A stretch of DNA of 64,000 nt from Clostridium minihomine (GCF_900240385.1 NZ_OEQH01000002.1:322488-386487); one strand, 5' to 3'; shown: positions 33,700 through 41,179, counted from the stretch's first letter. Made by a program: numbers and translations. Notes: generated by a model from the sequence alone, not told the origin.

Positions 33700-36009
33700 T
33701 TATAAATCGGATTCAAACCGCCGGTGGGGTTTGAAGAATTTCAGACGAAGAGCATTGAGTACCACGCAAACGGAGCTAAGGCTCATGGCCGCCGCCGCAA
33801 ACATGGGGTTCAGCTTCCAGCCCAGCAGAACATAAAACACGCCTGCCGCCAGGGGAATCCCAATGGTGTTATAGAAAAATGCCCAAAAAAGATTTTCTTT
33901 AATATTGCGAATCGTTGCCCGACTCAATTGAATGGCCGTGACCGCATCCATCAAATCACTTTTCATTAAAACAATGTCTGCGGATTCAATGGCAATATCC
34001 GTACCGGCCCCGATAGCAATGCCCACATCCGCACGAGCCAGCGCCGGTGCATCGTTGATTCCGTCCCCCACCATGGCCACTTTCTTTCCCGAAGCCTGAA
34101 TGGAACGAACTTCTTCTTCTTTGTCTTGGGGCAGCACCTCGGCAACCACGCGGTCAATATTCAGCTGACGGCGAATCGCTTCGGCTGTTCTTTGATTATC
34201 CCCTGTCAGCATCACTACGTCAATCCCCATGGCCCGCAATTCTTCCACCGCCTGACGGCTGGTGGGTTTAATCACATCGGCCACGGCAATTACGCCCAGC
34301 AACTGTTTTTCTTTGGCGAAATACAGCGAGGTTTTGCCCTCCTCTGCAAAGGATTCCGCTTTTTGCTGAAGCCCTTCAAAAGAGACGCCCTGCTCCTGCA
34401 TCAAAGCCAGATTTCCCGCCGCATAAGGCACGCCTTCGATACTGGTCAGAATTCCACGGCCCGATACGGCCTGAAAATCGCCCACCGAATGCAGCTCCAA
34501 AGAAAGTTCTTTGGCCTTTTCCACAATGGCTTCTGCCAAAGGATGCTCTGAGGGTTTTTCAATGGAAGCCGCCACCGTCAGCAATTCCTGTTCGTCTATT
34601 CCAGAAGCCGTAACAATATCGGTTACCCGGGGCTTTCCTTCGGTGATGGTTCCGGTTTTGTCCAGAACCACCGTTTTTACGGTATGTGCAGTTTCCAGCG
34701 CTTCTGCAGATTTAATCAAAATCCCGTTAGATGCACCTTTTCCGGTTCCCACCATAATGGCCACCGGGGTTGCCAGGCCCAATGCGCAGGGGCAAGAAAT
34801 AACCAACACTGCAATAGCAATGGAAAGAGCGAATTCAAAAGTTTGCCCCGCAATCAGCCAGGTAATGGCAGATGCCAAGGCAATTAAAATCACAACGGGA
34901 ACAAAAATGCCGCTGATTTTATCGGCCAACTTGGCAATGGGGGCTTTGGAAGAACTGGCTTCTTCCACCAGCTCAATAATTTGAGCTAAAGTGGTGTCGC
35001 CGCCCACCTTTTGGGCTTCCATTTTAAAGAATCCGGTTTTGTTCAGCGTAGCGGCAATCACCGCATCCCCAACGCTCTTTTCCACCGGGATGCTTTCTCC
35101 CGTCAGGGCAGACTGATCTACCGCAGAAGAACCCTCGGTAATCACACCGTCCACAGGGATGCTTTTTCCGGGGCGAATCAAAACGATATCGCCTACCCGT
35201 ACCTGTTCCACAGGAATTTCTTGCTCTTTGCCGTCCCGCAGAACCGAAGCCGTTTTGGGCGCTAAATCCATCAATTTCGAAATGGCTTCTGAAGTTTTCC
35301 CCTTGGAGCGGGCCTCCAGATATTTGCCCAAAGTAATCAGCGTCAAAATAGTTCCTGCCGATTCAAAATAAATATCCATCAAATAATGATCTGCCGTCAT
35401 CATGTCCCCGGCACCCAAGGCATATCCGATTCGATAAATCACGAAAATGCCATAGACAATCGCCGCCGTGGAACCGATGGCAATCAGGGAATCCATATTG
35501 GGCGAGCGTTTCCAGAGCGTTTTAAAACCCACCTGAAAATACTTTCGGTTCACATAAACGATGGGCGCCAGCAAAAGAAGCTGGGTAAAGGCAAAGGCAA
35601 TTCCGTTTTCCGGGCCATGAAACGCGTTGACCAAAAAGGCGGGAACGGGAATTCCGAACCATTCCTTCATCATATGGTGCATCGCCAGATACATCAGGGG
35701 AATCCAGAACATAAACGAGACAATCAGGCGCACCCTCATGGAATTGAGTTCTTCCTGCACCGGATCCACCGCTTTCTGCTGGTCAGGAGCAGCACCGCGC
35801 ACAAAGACGGACGCCTCATACCCGGCCGCTTCTACTGCGCTGATAATCTGAGCATTGTCGGTCATCCCTTCGTCAAAGTCCACCATCATGTTGTTGGACA
35901 AAAGGTTGACGGTAACACCGTTCACACCTTCCACTTTTTTGACGCTTTTTTCCACCGCGGCAGAGCAGGCGGAACAAGTCATTCCGGTTACATTATATTT
36001 TTGATTCAT
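33700..36009 (-). CDS. copA: Cu(I)-exporting P1B-type ATPase
   Basis: A 769-aa copper pump. One N-terminal heavy-metal domain has G-M-T-C-S-A-C (about 8-14). The membrane part carries the C-P-C motif in [12 protein letters not shown], followed by the phosphorylation motif DKTGTIT, the HP motif (SEHPLAEAI) and [10 protein letters not shown]. The seventh/eighth-helix region [11 protein letters not shown] and [15 protein letters not shown] matches the Y-N and M-S-S Cu(I) ligands of subgroup IB-1, distinguishing it from the Cd/Zn pump at 17.8 kb. It heads the operon behind a CsoR-type operator. Confidence 0.96.
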   Translation of the reverse strand: MNQKYNVTGMTCSACSAAVEKSVKKVEGVNGVTVNLLSNNMMVDFDEGMTDNAQIISAVEAAGYEASVFVRGAAPDQQKAVDPVQEELNSMRVRLIVSFMFWIPLMYLAMHHMMKEWFGIPVPAFLVNAFHGPENGIAFAFTQLLLLAPIVYVNRKYFQVGFKTLWKRSPNMDSLIAIGSTAAIVYGIFVIYRIGYALGAGDMMTADHYLMDIYFESAGTILTLITLGKYLEARSKGKTSEAISKLMDLAPKTASVLRDGKEQEIPVEQVRVGDIVLIRPGKSIPVDGVITEGSSAVDQSALTGESIPVEKSVGDAVIAATLNKTGFFKMEAQKVGGDTTLAQIIELVEEASSSKAPIAKLADKISGIFVPVVILIALASAITWLIAGQTFEFALSIAIAVLVISCPCALGLATPVAIMVGTGKGASNGILIKSAEALETAHTVKTVVLDKTGTITEGKPRVTDIVTASGIDEQELLTVAASIEKPSEHPLAEAIVEKAKELSLELHSVGDFQAVSGRGILTSIEGVPYAAGNLALMQEQGVSFEGLQQKAESFAEEGKTSLYFAKEKQLLGVIAVADVIKPTSRQAVEELRAMGIDVVMLTGDNQRTAEAIRRQLNIDRVVAEVLPQDKEEEVRSIQASGKKVAMVGDGINDAPALARADVGIAIGAGTDIAIESADIVLMKSDLMDAVTAIQLSRATIRNIKENLFWAFFYNTIGIPLAAGVFYVLLGWKLNPMFAAAAMSLSSVCVVLNALRLKFFKPHRRFESDL

Positions 36010-36023
36010 AAAATCACCTCTCT

Positions 36024-36076
36024 ATACCCCCGGTGGGGTGTATGTTTAATTTACTCTAATTTTTTTTGTTTGTCAA
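36024..36076 (-). promoter_or_regulatory. copA promoter with CsoR operator
   Basis: Minus-strand TTGACA (36071-36076) and TAAATT (36048-36053) are 17 bp apart. Immediately downstream is the G/C-tract palindrome ATACCCCCGGTGGGGTGTAT (36024-36043), the classical CsoR operator type, overlapping the transcription start. Confidence 0.85.
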
Positions 36077-36129
36077 GTAGAACTTACCATGTTTTAGTAT
36101 GCCTGTCCCAGTGTTTTTCCATCCACATG

Positions 36130-36160
36130 AAAAAAGCCGCAGATAATCTGCGGCTTTTTA
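36130..36160 (-). terminator. Terminator after the barstar genes
   Basis: AAAAAGCCGCAGAT pairs with ATCTGCGGCTTTTT. It separates the toxin-immunity operon from the divergently oriented copper promoter region. Confidence 0.8.
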
Positions 36161-36199
36161 CAGCTCTTTATAAGAATTAAAACTTTTCGTTGGGTAAAA

Positions 36200-36493
36200 T
36201 CAGTTTATAATTTCATAATCACAGCTCCAGCCATACTCTTCACAATGTTCTTTATTCCTTTGCAGTATTTCATGCATCTTTTCAATATATCCATCAAATT
36301 CTCTGGGCAGCGTATGCTCTCCTATAATTTCAACTTTATTTGCATCACAATCGTTACTCAGCAAGTCCCAAAAGGCACTCCAGTTTTTCCCATACCATTC
36401 CGGAAAATCAAAAGCAACCCGGATTCTCTCATGAAATTCACCAGCATACTTGCAATCCGTTAAATCCAAAGTGACAATCTTTTGTTCACTCAT
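36200..36493 (-). CDS. Barstar-family ribonuclease inhibitor, copy 1
   Basis: A 97-aa barstar-like protein that should bind and block barnase-type ribonucleases. The core FPEWYGKNWSAFWDLL aligns with barstar's LPEYYGENLDALWDCL, keeping the Y-G-x-N segment and the W-D pair that plugs the barnase active site. Its C-terminus (about 81-97, CEEYGWSCDYEIIN) matches copy 4 rather than copies 2 and 3. It is the last of four tandem copies at an exact 333-bp period, each with AAGGAGAAATTT-type ribosome sites. Confidence 0.92.
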   Translation of the reverse strand: MSEQKIVTLDLTDCKYAGEFHERIRVAFDFPEWYGKNWSAFWDLLSNDCDANKVEIIGEHTLPREFDGYIEKMHEILQRNKEHCEEYGWSCDYEIIN

Positions 36494-36532
36494 TTGAAAT
36501 TTCTCCTTCTATTCCCTCGATAAACATTCCAT

Positions 36533-36826
36533 TCAATTGATAATTTCAAATTCAAAATTATGCCCATACTGTTTATGGTTGTCTTTGTTCCTTTGCAGTA
36601 TCTCATGCACTTTTTCAATATATCCATCAAATTCTCTGGGCAAGGTATGCTCGCCTATAATTTCAACTTTATCTGCATCACATTCCGTACGGAGCAAGTC
36701 CCAAAAGGCACTCCAGTTTTTCCCATACCATTCCGGAAAATCAAAAGCAACCCGGATTCTCTCATGAAATTCACCAGCATACTTGCAATCCGTTAAATCC
36801 AAAGTGACAATCTTTTGTTCGCTCAT
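36533..36826 (-). CDS. Barstar-family ribonuclease inhibitor, copy 2
   Basis: A 97-aa near-copy of the neighbouring barstar genes. The first 80 residues differ from copy 1 at only a few sites (for example LLRTECDAD instead of LLSNDCDAN), while the last 15 are exchanged for NHKQYGHNFEFEIIN. The inhibitory W-D pair in AFWDLL is intact. The sharp change of similarity suggests gene conversion or unequal crossing-over within the array. Confidence 0.92.
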   Translation of the reverse strand: MSEQKIVTLDLTDCKYAGEFHERIRVAFDFPEWYGKNWSAFWDLLRTECDADKVEIIGEHTLPREFDGYIEKVHEILQRNKDNHKQYGHNFEFEIIN

Positions 36827-36865
36827 TTGAAATTTCTCCTTCTATTCCCTCGATAAACATTCCAT

Positions 36866-37159
36866 TCAATTGATAATTTCAAATTCAAAATTATGCCCAT
36901 ACTGTTTATGGTTGTCTTTGTTCCTTTGCAGTATTTCATGCATCTTTTCAATATATCCATCAAATTCTCTGGGCAATGTATGTTCCCCTATAATTTTCAC
37001 TTTGTCCGCATCGCATTCCGTACGGAGCAAGTCCCAAAAGGCACTCCAGTTTTTCCCATACCACTCCGGGAAATCAAAAGCAATTCGGATTCTTTCGTGA
37101 AATTCCCCAGCATACTTGCAGCCCGTTAAATCCAAAGTGACAATCTTTTGTTCGCTCAT
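36866..37159 (-). CDS. Barstar-family ribonuclease inhibitor, copy 3
   Basis: A 97-aa barstar-like protein almost identical to copy 2 (same NHKQYGHNFEFEIIN end), with small changes such as DLTGCKYAG and KVKIIGEH. All core inhibitor residues are kept. The 39-bp spacer to copy 2 is nearly identical to the spacer between copies 1 and 2, so the duplication unit includes the ribosome site. Confidence 0.92.
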   Translation of the reverse strand: MSEQKIVTLDLTGCKYAGEFHERIRIAFDFPEWYGKNWSAFWDLLRTECDADKVKIIGEHTLPREFDGYIEKMHEILQRNKDNHKQYGHNFEFEIIN

Positions 37160-37198
37160 TTTAGGTTCCTCCTTCTATTCCCTCAATAAACGTTTCAT

Positions 37199-37492
37199 TC
37201 AGTTTATAATTTCATAATCACAGCTCCAGCCAAACCTTTCGCATTCTTCTTTATTCCTTTGCAGTATTTCATGAATCTTTTCAATATCTGGAGCAAATTC
37301 TTTCGACAATGTATGCTCTCCCATAACTTCCACTTTATCTGCATCACAATCGTTACTCAGCAAATCCCAAAAGGCACTCCAGTTTTTCCCATACCATTCC
37401 GGAAAACCAAAAGTGATTCGGATTCTCTCGTGAAGCTCCCAATAAGACTTGCAGCCCGTTAAATCCAAAGTGACAATTTTTTGTTCGCTCAT
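37199..37492 (-). CDS. Barstar-family ribonuclease inhibitor, copy 4 (toxin-proximal)
   Basis: A 97-aa barstar-like protein, the most diverged copy and the one directly behind the toxin gene (17 bp). Differences cluster at residues 15-30 (GCKSYWELHERIRITFG) and 60-80 (VMGEHTLSKEFAPDIEKI). The W-D pair and YGKN segment are kept. As the toxin-adjacent gene it is the likely ancestral immunity gene; the others may have arisen from it and diverged. Confidence 0.92.
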   Translation of the reverse strand: MSEQKIVTLDLTGCKSYWELHERIRITFGFPEWYGKNWSAFWDLLSNDCDADKVEVMGEHTLSKEFAPDIEKIHEILQRNKEECERFGWSCDYEIIN

Positions 37493-37509
37493 TTTAGATT
37501 CCTTCTTTC

Positions 37510-38106
37510 TTATAGTACTTCGATAAACGTTTCATAATGATCATAGGTCACAAACAATAATCCATCATTCGACCAAAGCAGCCGATGCTTGTTGCGCTTC
37601 CCTTTGTAATAATTGATATCCGCTTCGTGCCAGATACGGCCCGGCACTTGCGGCAAATGCCCATCTTCGTTTTTATAGATTCCCATTGCGGCCATTTTTC
37701 CCGGCGCAAATTTAGCCGGAGCCTTGCCCCATTTCCACTTTAAATTGATCAAATCTTTTTCTGAAATATAATAATCCGGTAAAATACCATGGTTTTTCAT
37801 CCACCAATCTGCGCCGTTTTTTCCATCTTTTGTTCCGTTTCCGGCTACAACCGCTGACATCATTTCTATTGAACACCGGCAATTGGGATGCAATGGCGGT
37901 GGCTCCCAAGGAGTATCCGATATCCCATAAATCTGGCCATTTTTATCTCGACATCTCAAACAGGTTTTGAAATCCAACCGAGTGACCCAATGTTTCCAAT
38001 TGATGCTTCTTACCACGGGCGGATCATAGAAATCAAGCAATTCTTTGCAGGTAACCGTTGAATCCTCATATTGCAATACATATCCGAATGCTTGTTTAAT
38101 GTACAT
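37510..38106 (-). CDS. Barnase-domain toxin with phage-head-like N-terminus
   Basis: A 198-aa protein. Residues 100-198 align along their length with barnase (LPDYYISEKDLINL, VPGRIWHEADINYYKG, TYDHYETF); the catalytic set is complete: E161, R171, R175 and H190. It should therefore be an active guanyl-preferring ribonuclease. Residues 45-82 contain D-F-K-T-C-x2-C, D-K-N-G and P-P-x-H-P-N-C-R-C, the motif of the C-terminal part of phage head-morphogenesis (MuF/gp7-like) proteins, perhaps a zinc site. There is no signal peptide. ATG at 38104-38106 follows AGGGGTG. Four barstar immunity genes follow in the same operon, as expected for a polymorphic-toxin module. Confidence 0.9.
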   Translation of the reverse strand: MYIKQAFGYVLQYEDSTVTCKELLDFYDPPVVRSINWKHWVTRLDFKTCLRCRDKNGQIYGISDTPWEPPPLHPNCRCSIEMMSAVVAGNGTKDGKNGADWWMKNHGILPDYYISEKDLINLKWKWGKAPAKFAPGKMAAMGIYKNEDGHLPQVPGRIWHEADINYYKGKRNKHRLLWSNDGLLFVTYDHYETFIEVL

Positions 38107-38253
38107 TTTTAACACCCCTAAATAGAATAAGGCTTGTCATCCTTTTCTAATTAGGGCAGAAACATAGAAAACTTGTGTAAAACAGTACAATTTTTATAAA
38201 TTTAAAAATAATTATTATATATTTTATCTTACCAAAAGTGTAGCATAAAAAAT

Positions 38254-38285
38254 AAAAGAAGCCAATCAAATAATTGACTTCTTTC
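38254..38285. terminator. Hairpin upstream of the toxin gene
   Basis: AAAGAAGTCAATT pairs with AATTGGCTTCTTT-type complement (one mismatch) between T/A-rich flanks. Confidence 0.6.
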
Positions 38286-38339
38286 ATATTTTTCAAAACC
38301 TATTATTTTTAGAAAAAATATTCTTCATATTTCTACTTT

Positions 38340-38405
38340 GCCCCTCATGTCGGGGCGGGCACTTCCTTTCGCGGAAAGGCGAAAGGAAGCAAAGGCTTTC
38401 CAAGG
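38340..38405 (+). repeat. Inverted repeat, left copy (66 bp)
   Basis: This segment (GCCCCTCA, CGGGGCGGGC, hairpin CTTCCTTTCG..CGAAAGGAAG, GCAAAGGCTTTCCAAGG) matches the reverse complement of 40206-40270. The internal stems differ in sequence but stay paired. The two copies flank the sigma/anti-sigma genes. It resembles dispersed MITE/REP-like repeats. Confidence 0.75.
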
Positions 38406-38518
38406 GGAGAGTTTCGATCCTCTCCCCCTAGCCTCCCTCAGGGCAACACAAATGAGATGTTCTTCTAAAGAATGGTACAAAACTATATGCAAGTCACACA
38501 GGCAGTATTATCAAGCAA

Positions 38519-38560
38519 ACAGCCGACAGATGCTCAAGAAGAGCACCTGTCGGCTGTGTT
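38519..38560 (-). terminator. Terminator after the anti-sigma gene
   Basis: ACAGCCGACAG pairs with CTGTCGGCTGT and inner GCTC with GAGC; the minus strand continues into TTTGCTTG. Confidence 0.65.
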
Positions 38561-38610
38561 AGAGATGATCTTGCTACATAATTTCAATTTTTTCGGCACC
38601 TGATATATCA

Positions 38611-39201
38611 TTAGTTAAACTCAGAAGGACTCAGGTATCTATGAGGGCTGGTGGCATAACCGTTTTGATACTTTACGGTCATGTACAAGATTTCCTTGTC
38701 GCTTTCAAGCTTGACATAGCAAACACCCTTCTCAAACTTGTCGGTGATGTCAACTTTTTGATCGAACCAGTAAATCCAAACAGAGCCGTCATCCTCATAT
38801 TCCACATCCGGGGCCGTCAGCTGCTCCATGAGTTCTTCTTCCGACGCAGGTGTTTCGGTTCCGTCAGGTGCGATCACAACCCCGCCTCCACCTTGATGCT
38901 TCATATTTCCTTCGCCGTCAGTGTAGTCCATGCTGTAACTTCCGTTTCCATCGAACTGAATCGTTGTCTCCGTTTGGTCACCGTGAATCCAAAGCTGGAT
39001 GGTACGCTGAATTCCGCCTACATCCGCGGCATATGCAGCGGTGGCGCTGCCCACAATCATCACACATGCAGCAACAGAAGCAATCATGGTTTTGAATTTA
39101 TGCTGTTTATTTATTCTTTCCATTTTTTCTACCTCCAAAGAAAAATCATCAGAGGCATGAATTGCAGAAAACGCCTGTTTGTATTTCTCCTTATTCGTCA
39201 T
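38611..39201 (-). CDS. Putative anti-sigma factor, membrane protein
   Basis: A 196-aa protein with a cytoplasmic N-terminus (1-35), one transmembrane helix (about 38-60, MIASVAACVMIVGSATAAYAA) and an extracytoplasmic Gly/Asp-rich domain containing a DVGGIQRTIQLWIHGD segment typical of sigma-linked membrane regulators (DUF4179-like). It overlaps the ECF sigma gene by 11 bp, the usual sign of an anti-sigma partner. The cytoplasmic part would hold the sigma factor; the outer domain would sense an envelope signal. The specific family is uncertain. Confidence 0.75.
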   Translation of the reverse strand: MTNKEKYKQAFSAIHASDDFSLEVEKMERINKQHKFKTMIASVAACVMIVGSATAAYAADVGGIQRTIQLWIHGDQTETTIQFDGNGSYSMDYTDGEGNMKHQGGGGVVIAPDGTETPASEEELMEQLTAPDVEYEDDGSVWIYWFDQKVDITDKFEKGVCYVKLESDKEILYMTVKYQNGYATSPHRYLSPSEFN

Positions 39202-39673
39202 TTTCCCATACCTCCTTTAATGTGTTGCGAAGCGACATTCTTCCGCGCGATAACCTTACCTTTACATTACTTGGCATCACCCTTAAAATACCCGCGATTT
39301 CATTTACTGAATAATCCTCGTAGTAAAACAGATGAATGACGATGCGATACTTTTCCGGGAGTTTCATCACTGTTTCAAATAACTCGGAGGATTCTTCCGT
39401 CTCGAAAGTCAATGTTTCTATGTAATTCTCTAATGGCAGCAAATTCCGCCTGAAAAAAGTATTATTCTTATTCTTGGCTTTGTTAATTGCCACCCGGATG
39501 AGCCAAGCGCGGATGTGCTCATCCGATTCAAAATCTTTTTTGTGTGATAAATACTGGATGAAGGTATCCTGAACAACATCTTCGGCATCCTGTGCGTTTT
39601 TGCATACATTAAACGCCACAGCATAAAGATTGCTCCGATATTTTTCAACCAGTATCTCTACTGATGGTTTCAT
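39191..39673 (-). CDS. ECF-type RNA polymerase sigma factor
   Basis: A 160-aa sigma-70 family protein with region 2 (NLYAVAFNVCKNAQDAEDVVQDTFIQ) and region 4 (KLPEKYRIVIHLFYYEDYSVNEIAGILRVMPSNVKVRLSRGR). Nothing lies between them beyond the normal linker, so it is an ECF factor. ATG at 39671-39673 is chosen because AAGGAG lies 7 nt upstream; the frame continues to 39712 without a better site. It overlaps the membrane anti-sigma gene. The target regulon is unknown; the pair sits between inverted repeats and may be mobile. Confidence 0.9.
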   Translation of the reverse strand: MKPSVEILVEKYRSNLYAVAFNVCKNAQDAEDVVQDTFIQYLSHKKDFESDEHIRAWLIRVAINKAKNKNNTFFRRNLLPLENYIETLTFETEESSELFETVMKLPEKYRIVIHLFYYEDYSVNEIAGILRVMPSNVKVRLSRGRMSLRNTLKEVWENDE

Positions 39674-39758
39674 AAGCATGCTCCTTGATCTGTTTGAAAG
39701 GCCTTTCACCAATAATACAAATGAGAATTAGGAAAGGTTACAACACAACCTTAAATTT

Positions 39759-40022
39759 TCAAAAATTTTTGCCATAGTGAAAAAGCACTGATTCTCTAAT
39801 TGAGTTCAGTGCTTTTTCCGCTGATAAAATAAGTGATTTCAATTCCTTCCGCCACTTTGTAAACTCTTTTAAGGAAATTTCCCCATTATCACATCTGGCT
39901 TTTTCTTCTCTGGCTTTTTCACCCCAAGCATAGAAGCCCTCCTGCTCAATCTTCCCGGCTTTAATCCAGCCAAAGCGCTTTTTATACTCCCGGCGGTAAA
40001 CCTTGAAAATATTATATTTCAT
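39759..40022 (-). CDS. Hypothetical basic helical protein, 87 aa
   Basis: An unrecognised 87-aa protein rich in Lys, Arg, Glu and aromatic residues (FKVYRREYKKRFGWIKAGKI, then EKAREEKARCDNGEISLKEF), predicted helical and soluble. ATG at 40020-40022 gives MKYNIFKVYRRE, but no strong ribosome site is seen. The frame continues upstream to 40139, where the codons lie in a GC-rich palindromic repeat and are probably not protein. It might be a fragment of a longer element gene. Confidence 0.45.
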   Translation of the reverse strand: MKYNIFKVYRREYKKRFGWIKAGKIEQEGFYAWGEKAREEKARCDNGEISLKEFTKWRKELKSLILSAEKALNSIRESVLFHYGKNF

Positions 40023-40092
40023 GTGTTCACACAAATAGAAACAATCTTTTCCCAAGACTACCGAAAAGAAAAATTTACACCCAGCTAAAGAT

Positions 40093-40163
40093 AGCGCCGC
40101 CGTGAGGTAGCGCGCCGCCTTAGCGAGTGCGCCACCCACGATTTAGCGGCGCGTTACACAACG
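40093..40163. repeat. GC-rich palindromic repeat
   Basis: TAGCGCCGC near 40092 and GCGGCGCGTTA near 40147 are near-inverted copies around GCGCGCC-rich sequence. Composition is sharply different from the AT-rich sequence on both sides. Confidence 0.5.
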
Positions 40164-40205
40164 CTTTCGTCTTTCCCTGATTTTAAACGGATTCCAAAGG
40201 CAGAG

Positions 40206-40270
40206 CCTTGGCAAGTCTTTGCCTACTTTCTTCTTGAAAGAAAGTAGGGGCCCGCCCCGGCCTGAGGGGC
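40206..40270 (-). repeat. Inverted repeat, right copy (65 bp)
   Basis: The reverse complement matches 38340-38405: GCCCCTCA, CGGGGCGGGC, then a perfect hairpin CTACTTTCTT..AAGAAAGTAG, then GCAAAGACTTGCCAAGG. Together they bound a 1.8-kb segment. Confidence 0.75.
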
Positions 40271-40385
40271 GAGGTAGTGAAAGAAGAATGTCCTTAGAAA
40301 AATAGCCATGCTAATGGCACAAAAAGATTTTTCAGTTCAGGATAATATGCCGCACTCTTTAATAGAAAAAAGCAGTAAATGTATA

Positions 40386-40434
40386 TTGACTTTTTGTCGG
40401 CCAAATAATATTATAATTATACGCCGACAAAAAG
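40386..40434 (+). promoter_or_regulatory. Operator/promoter of RHH cassette A
   Basis: TTGACT (40386-40391) overlaps a 12-bp inverted repeat CTTTTTGTCGGC (40390-40401) / GCCGACAAAAAG (40423-40434) that brackets an AT-rich -10 region. The ribbon-helix-helix gene follows 12 bp later, so autorepression is likely. Confidence 0.75.
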
Positions 40435-40446
40435 TGAGGTGAGTGA

Positions 40447-40629
40447 ATGTCGGAGAAAAAGATAGGACGTCCACCATCAGATAATCCTTTGTCCGAACGA
40501 ATCTATTTGCGGGTAGATAAAAAGACCATAGCCAAGCTGGATTCTTGTGCAGAAAAGCTTAACACGACCCGTTCTGATGTTGTTAGACAAGGAATTGATA
40601 TGGTGAATGATTTCCTTGAGAAAAAATGA
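40447..40629 (+). CDS. Ribbon-helix-helix (CopG/Arc-type) DNA-binding protein A
   Basis: A 60-aa protein: an N-terminal arm KKIGRPPSDNPLS, a beta-strand RIYLRVDKKTIAKLD, and two helices (CAEKLNTTRSDVVRQGIDMVNDFL) of the RHH_1 fold. RHH dimers bind palindromes through the beta-strand; the 12-bp inverted repeat at its promoter is the obvious target. The ATG follows AGGTGAGTG. An RNA-like conserved segment follows the stop by two bases. Related proteins are at 40896 and 62353. Confidence 0.85.
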   Translation: MSEKKIGRPPSDNPLSERIYLRVDKKTIAKLDSCAEKLNTTRSDVVRQGIDMVNDFLEKK

Positions 40630-40631
40630 AA

Positions 40632-40752
40632 GGAAGCGGCGCAACTCGCTAAAGTCAATCGCCACTTCCCACCAATCCCGACAGATGCCCGAAGGCAACT
40701 ACGGTGTAAATAGTTTACCATGCACCGCAGTTTCTTTCAAGGCTCTGCTGGG
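40632..40752 (+). ncRNA. Conserved structured RNA element, copy A
   Basis: About 120 nt with three predicted stems: GGAAGCGGCG / CGCCACTTCC, outer CCCGACAGA / TCTGCTGGG enclosing CGGTGTA / TGCACCG. The loop AATAGTTTACCA and AAGGCAACTA are nearly invariant in copies A, B and C. Here the outer stem has one mismatch and no 95-aa gene follows, so this copy may be partly degenerate. Confidence 0.6.
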
Positions 40753-40817
40753 CAACAAACATATATCAAATAAACCAAATATGGTCTAAAAAGGATAACA
40801 ACATCCTATTAAAAAGC

Positions 40818-40866
40818 TTGACTTTTGTAGCTATATTAATGTATTATTATATTGTCGCTACAAAAG
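40818..40866 (+). promoter_or_regulatory. Operator/promoter of RHH cassette B
   Basis: TTGACT (40818-40823), then inverted repeat CTTTTGTAGC (40822-40831) / GCTACAAAAG (40857-40866) around an AT-rich -10 region. Position matches cassette A, but the inner half-site differs (TAGC versus CGGC). Confidence 0.72.
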
Positions 40867-40895
40867 GAGGTGAGTGTATCAGCGAAAAGAGTAAA

Positions 40896-41057
40896 ATGGG
40901 GCGACCAACAGATAACCCCAAGGCAACCATGTTTCGGGTTCGGCTGGATGATGAGAGCATAGAAAAACTCAATGAATCAGCAGAAAGCCTGAATACCACA
41001 AAATCGGAAATCGTCCGTAAGGGGATTGACCTTGTTCACAAAAGCCTCAAAAAATGA
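40896..41057 (+). CDS. Ribbon-helix-helix DNA-binding protein B
   Basis: A small RHH protein homologous to copy A: GRPTDNP, strand FRVRLDDESIEKLN, helices AESLNTTKSEIVRKGIDLV. ATG at 40896 gives 53 aa and keeps the whole fold. However, alignment with copy A and a perfect GGAGGTGAG site point to a start at 40878, where the codon is ATC (ATCAGCGAAAAG against ATGTCGGAGAAA), giving 59 aa. Either a rare ATC start is used or the start has shifted. The structured RNA follows two bases after the stop, then the 95-aa gene. Confidence 0.75.
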   Translation: MGRPTDNPKATMFRVRLDDESIEKLNESAESLNTTKSEIVRKGIDLVHKSLKK

Positions 41058-41059
41058 AA

Positions 41060-41179
41060 GGAAGCGGCGCATCCCACTACAGATAACCGCCACTTCCCAC
41101 CAACCCGACAGATACCCGAAGGCAACTACGGTGTAAATAGTTTACCATACACCGCGATTCCTTTCAAGGCTCTGTCGGG
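41060..41179 (+). ncRNA. Conserved structured RNA element, copy B
   Basis: The best-formed copy: GGAAGCGGCG / CGCCACTTCC; outer CCCGACAGA / TCTGTCGGG (9 perfect pairs) enclosing CGGTGTA / TACACCG (7 perfect pairs) with loop AATAGTTTACCA. It lies between RHH gene B and the 95-aa gene, 36 bp before the latter's ATG, so it could be a cis leader or an independent RNA. Confidence 0.7.

Larger units (their letters stand above)
36200..37492 (-). repeat. 333-bp tandem duplication array (four barstar units)
   Basis: Genes begin at 36493, 36826, 37159 and 37492, an exact 333-bp period comprising a 294-bp coding region and a 39-bp spacer. High identity of copies 1-3 indicates recent duplication. Confidence 0.9.

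Noticed and set aside
17812-36009. The two heavy-metal ATPases as duplicates of one gene
   Set aside because: They differ in number of metal-binding domains, membrane-helix ligands and regulators (ArsR versus CsoR), so they are separate Cd/Zn and Cu systems.
40023-40139. N-terminal extension of the 87-aa hypothetical protein
   Set aside because: The extension is translated from a GC-rich palindromic repeat and lacks a ribosome site, so I started the gene at 40022.
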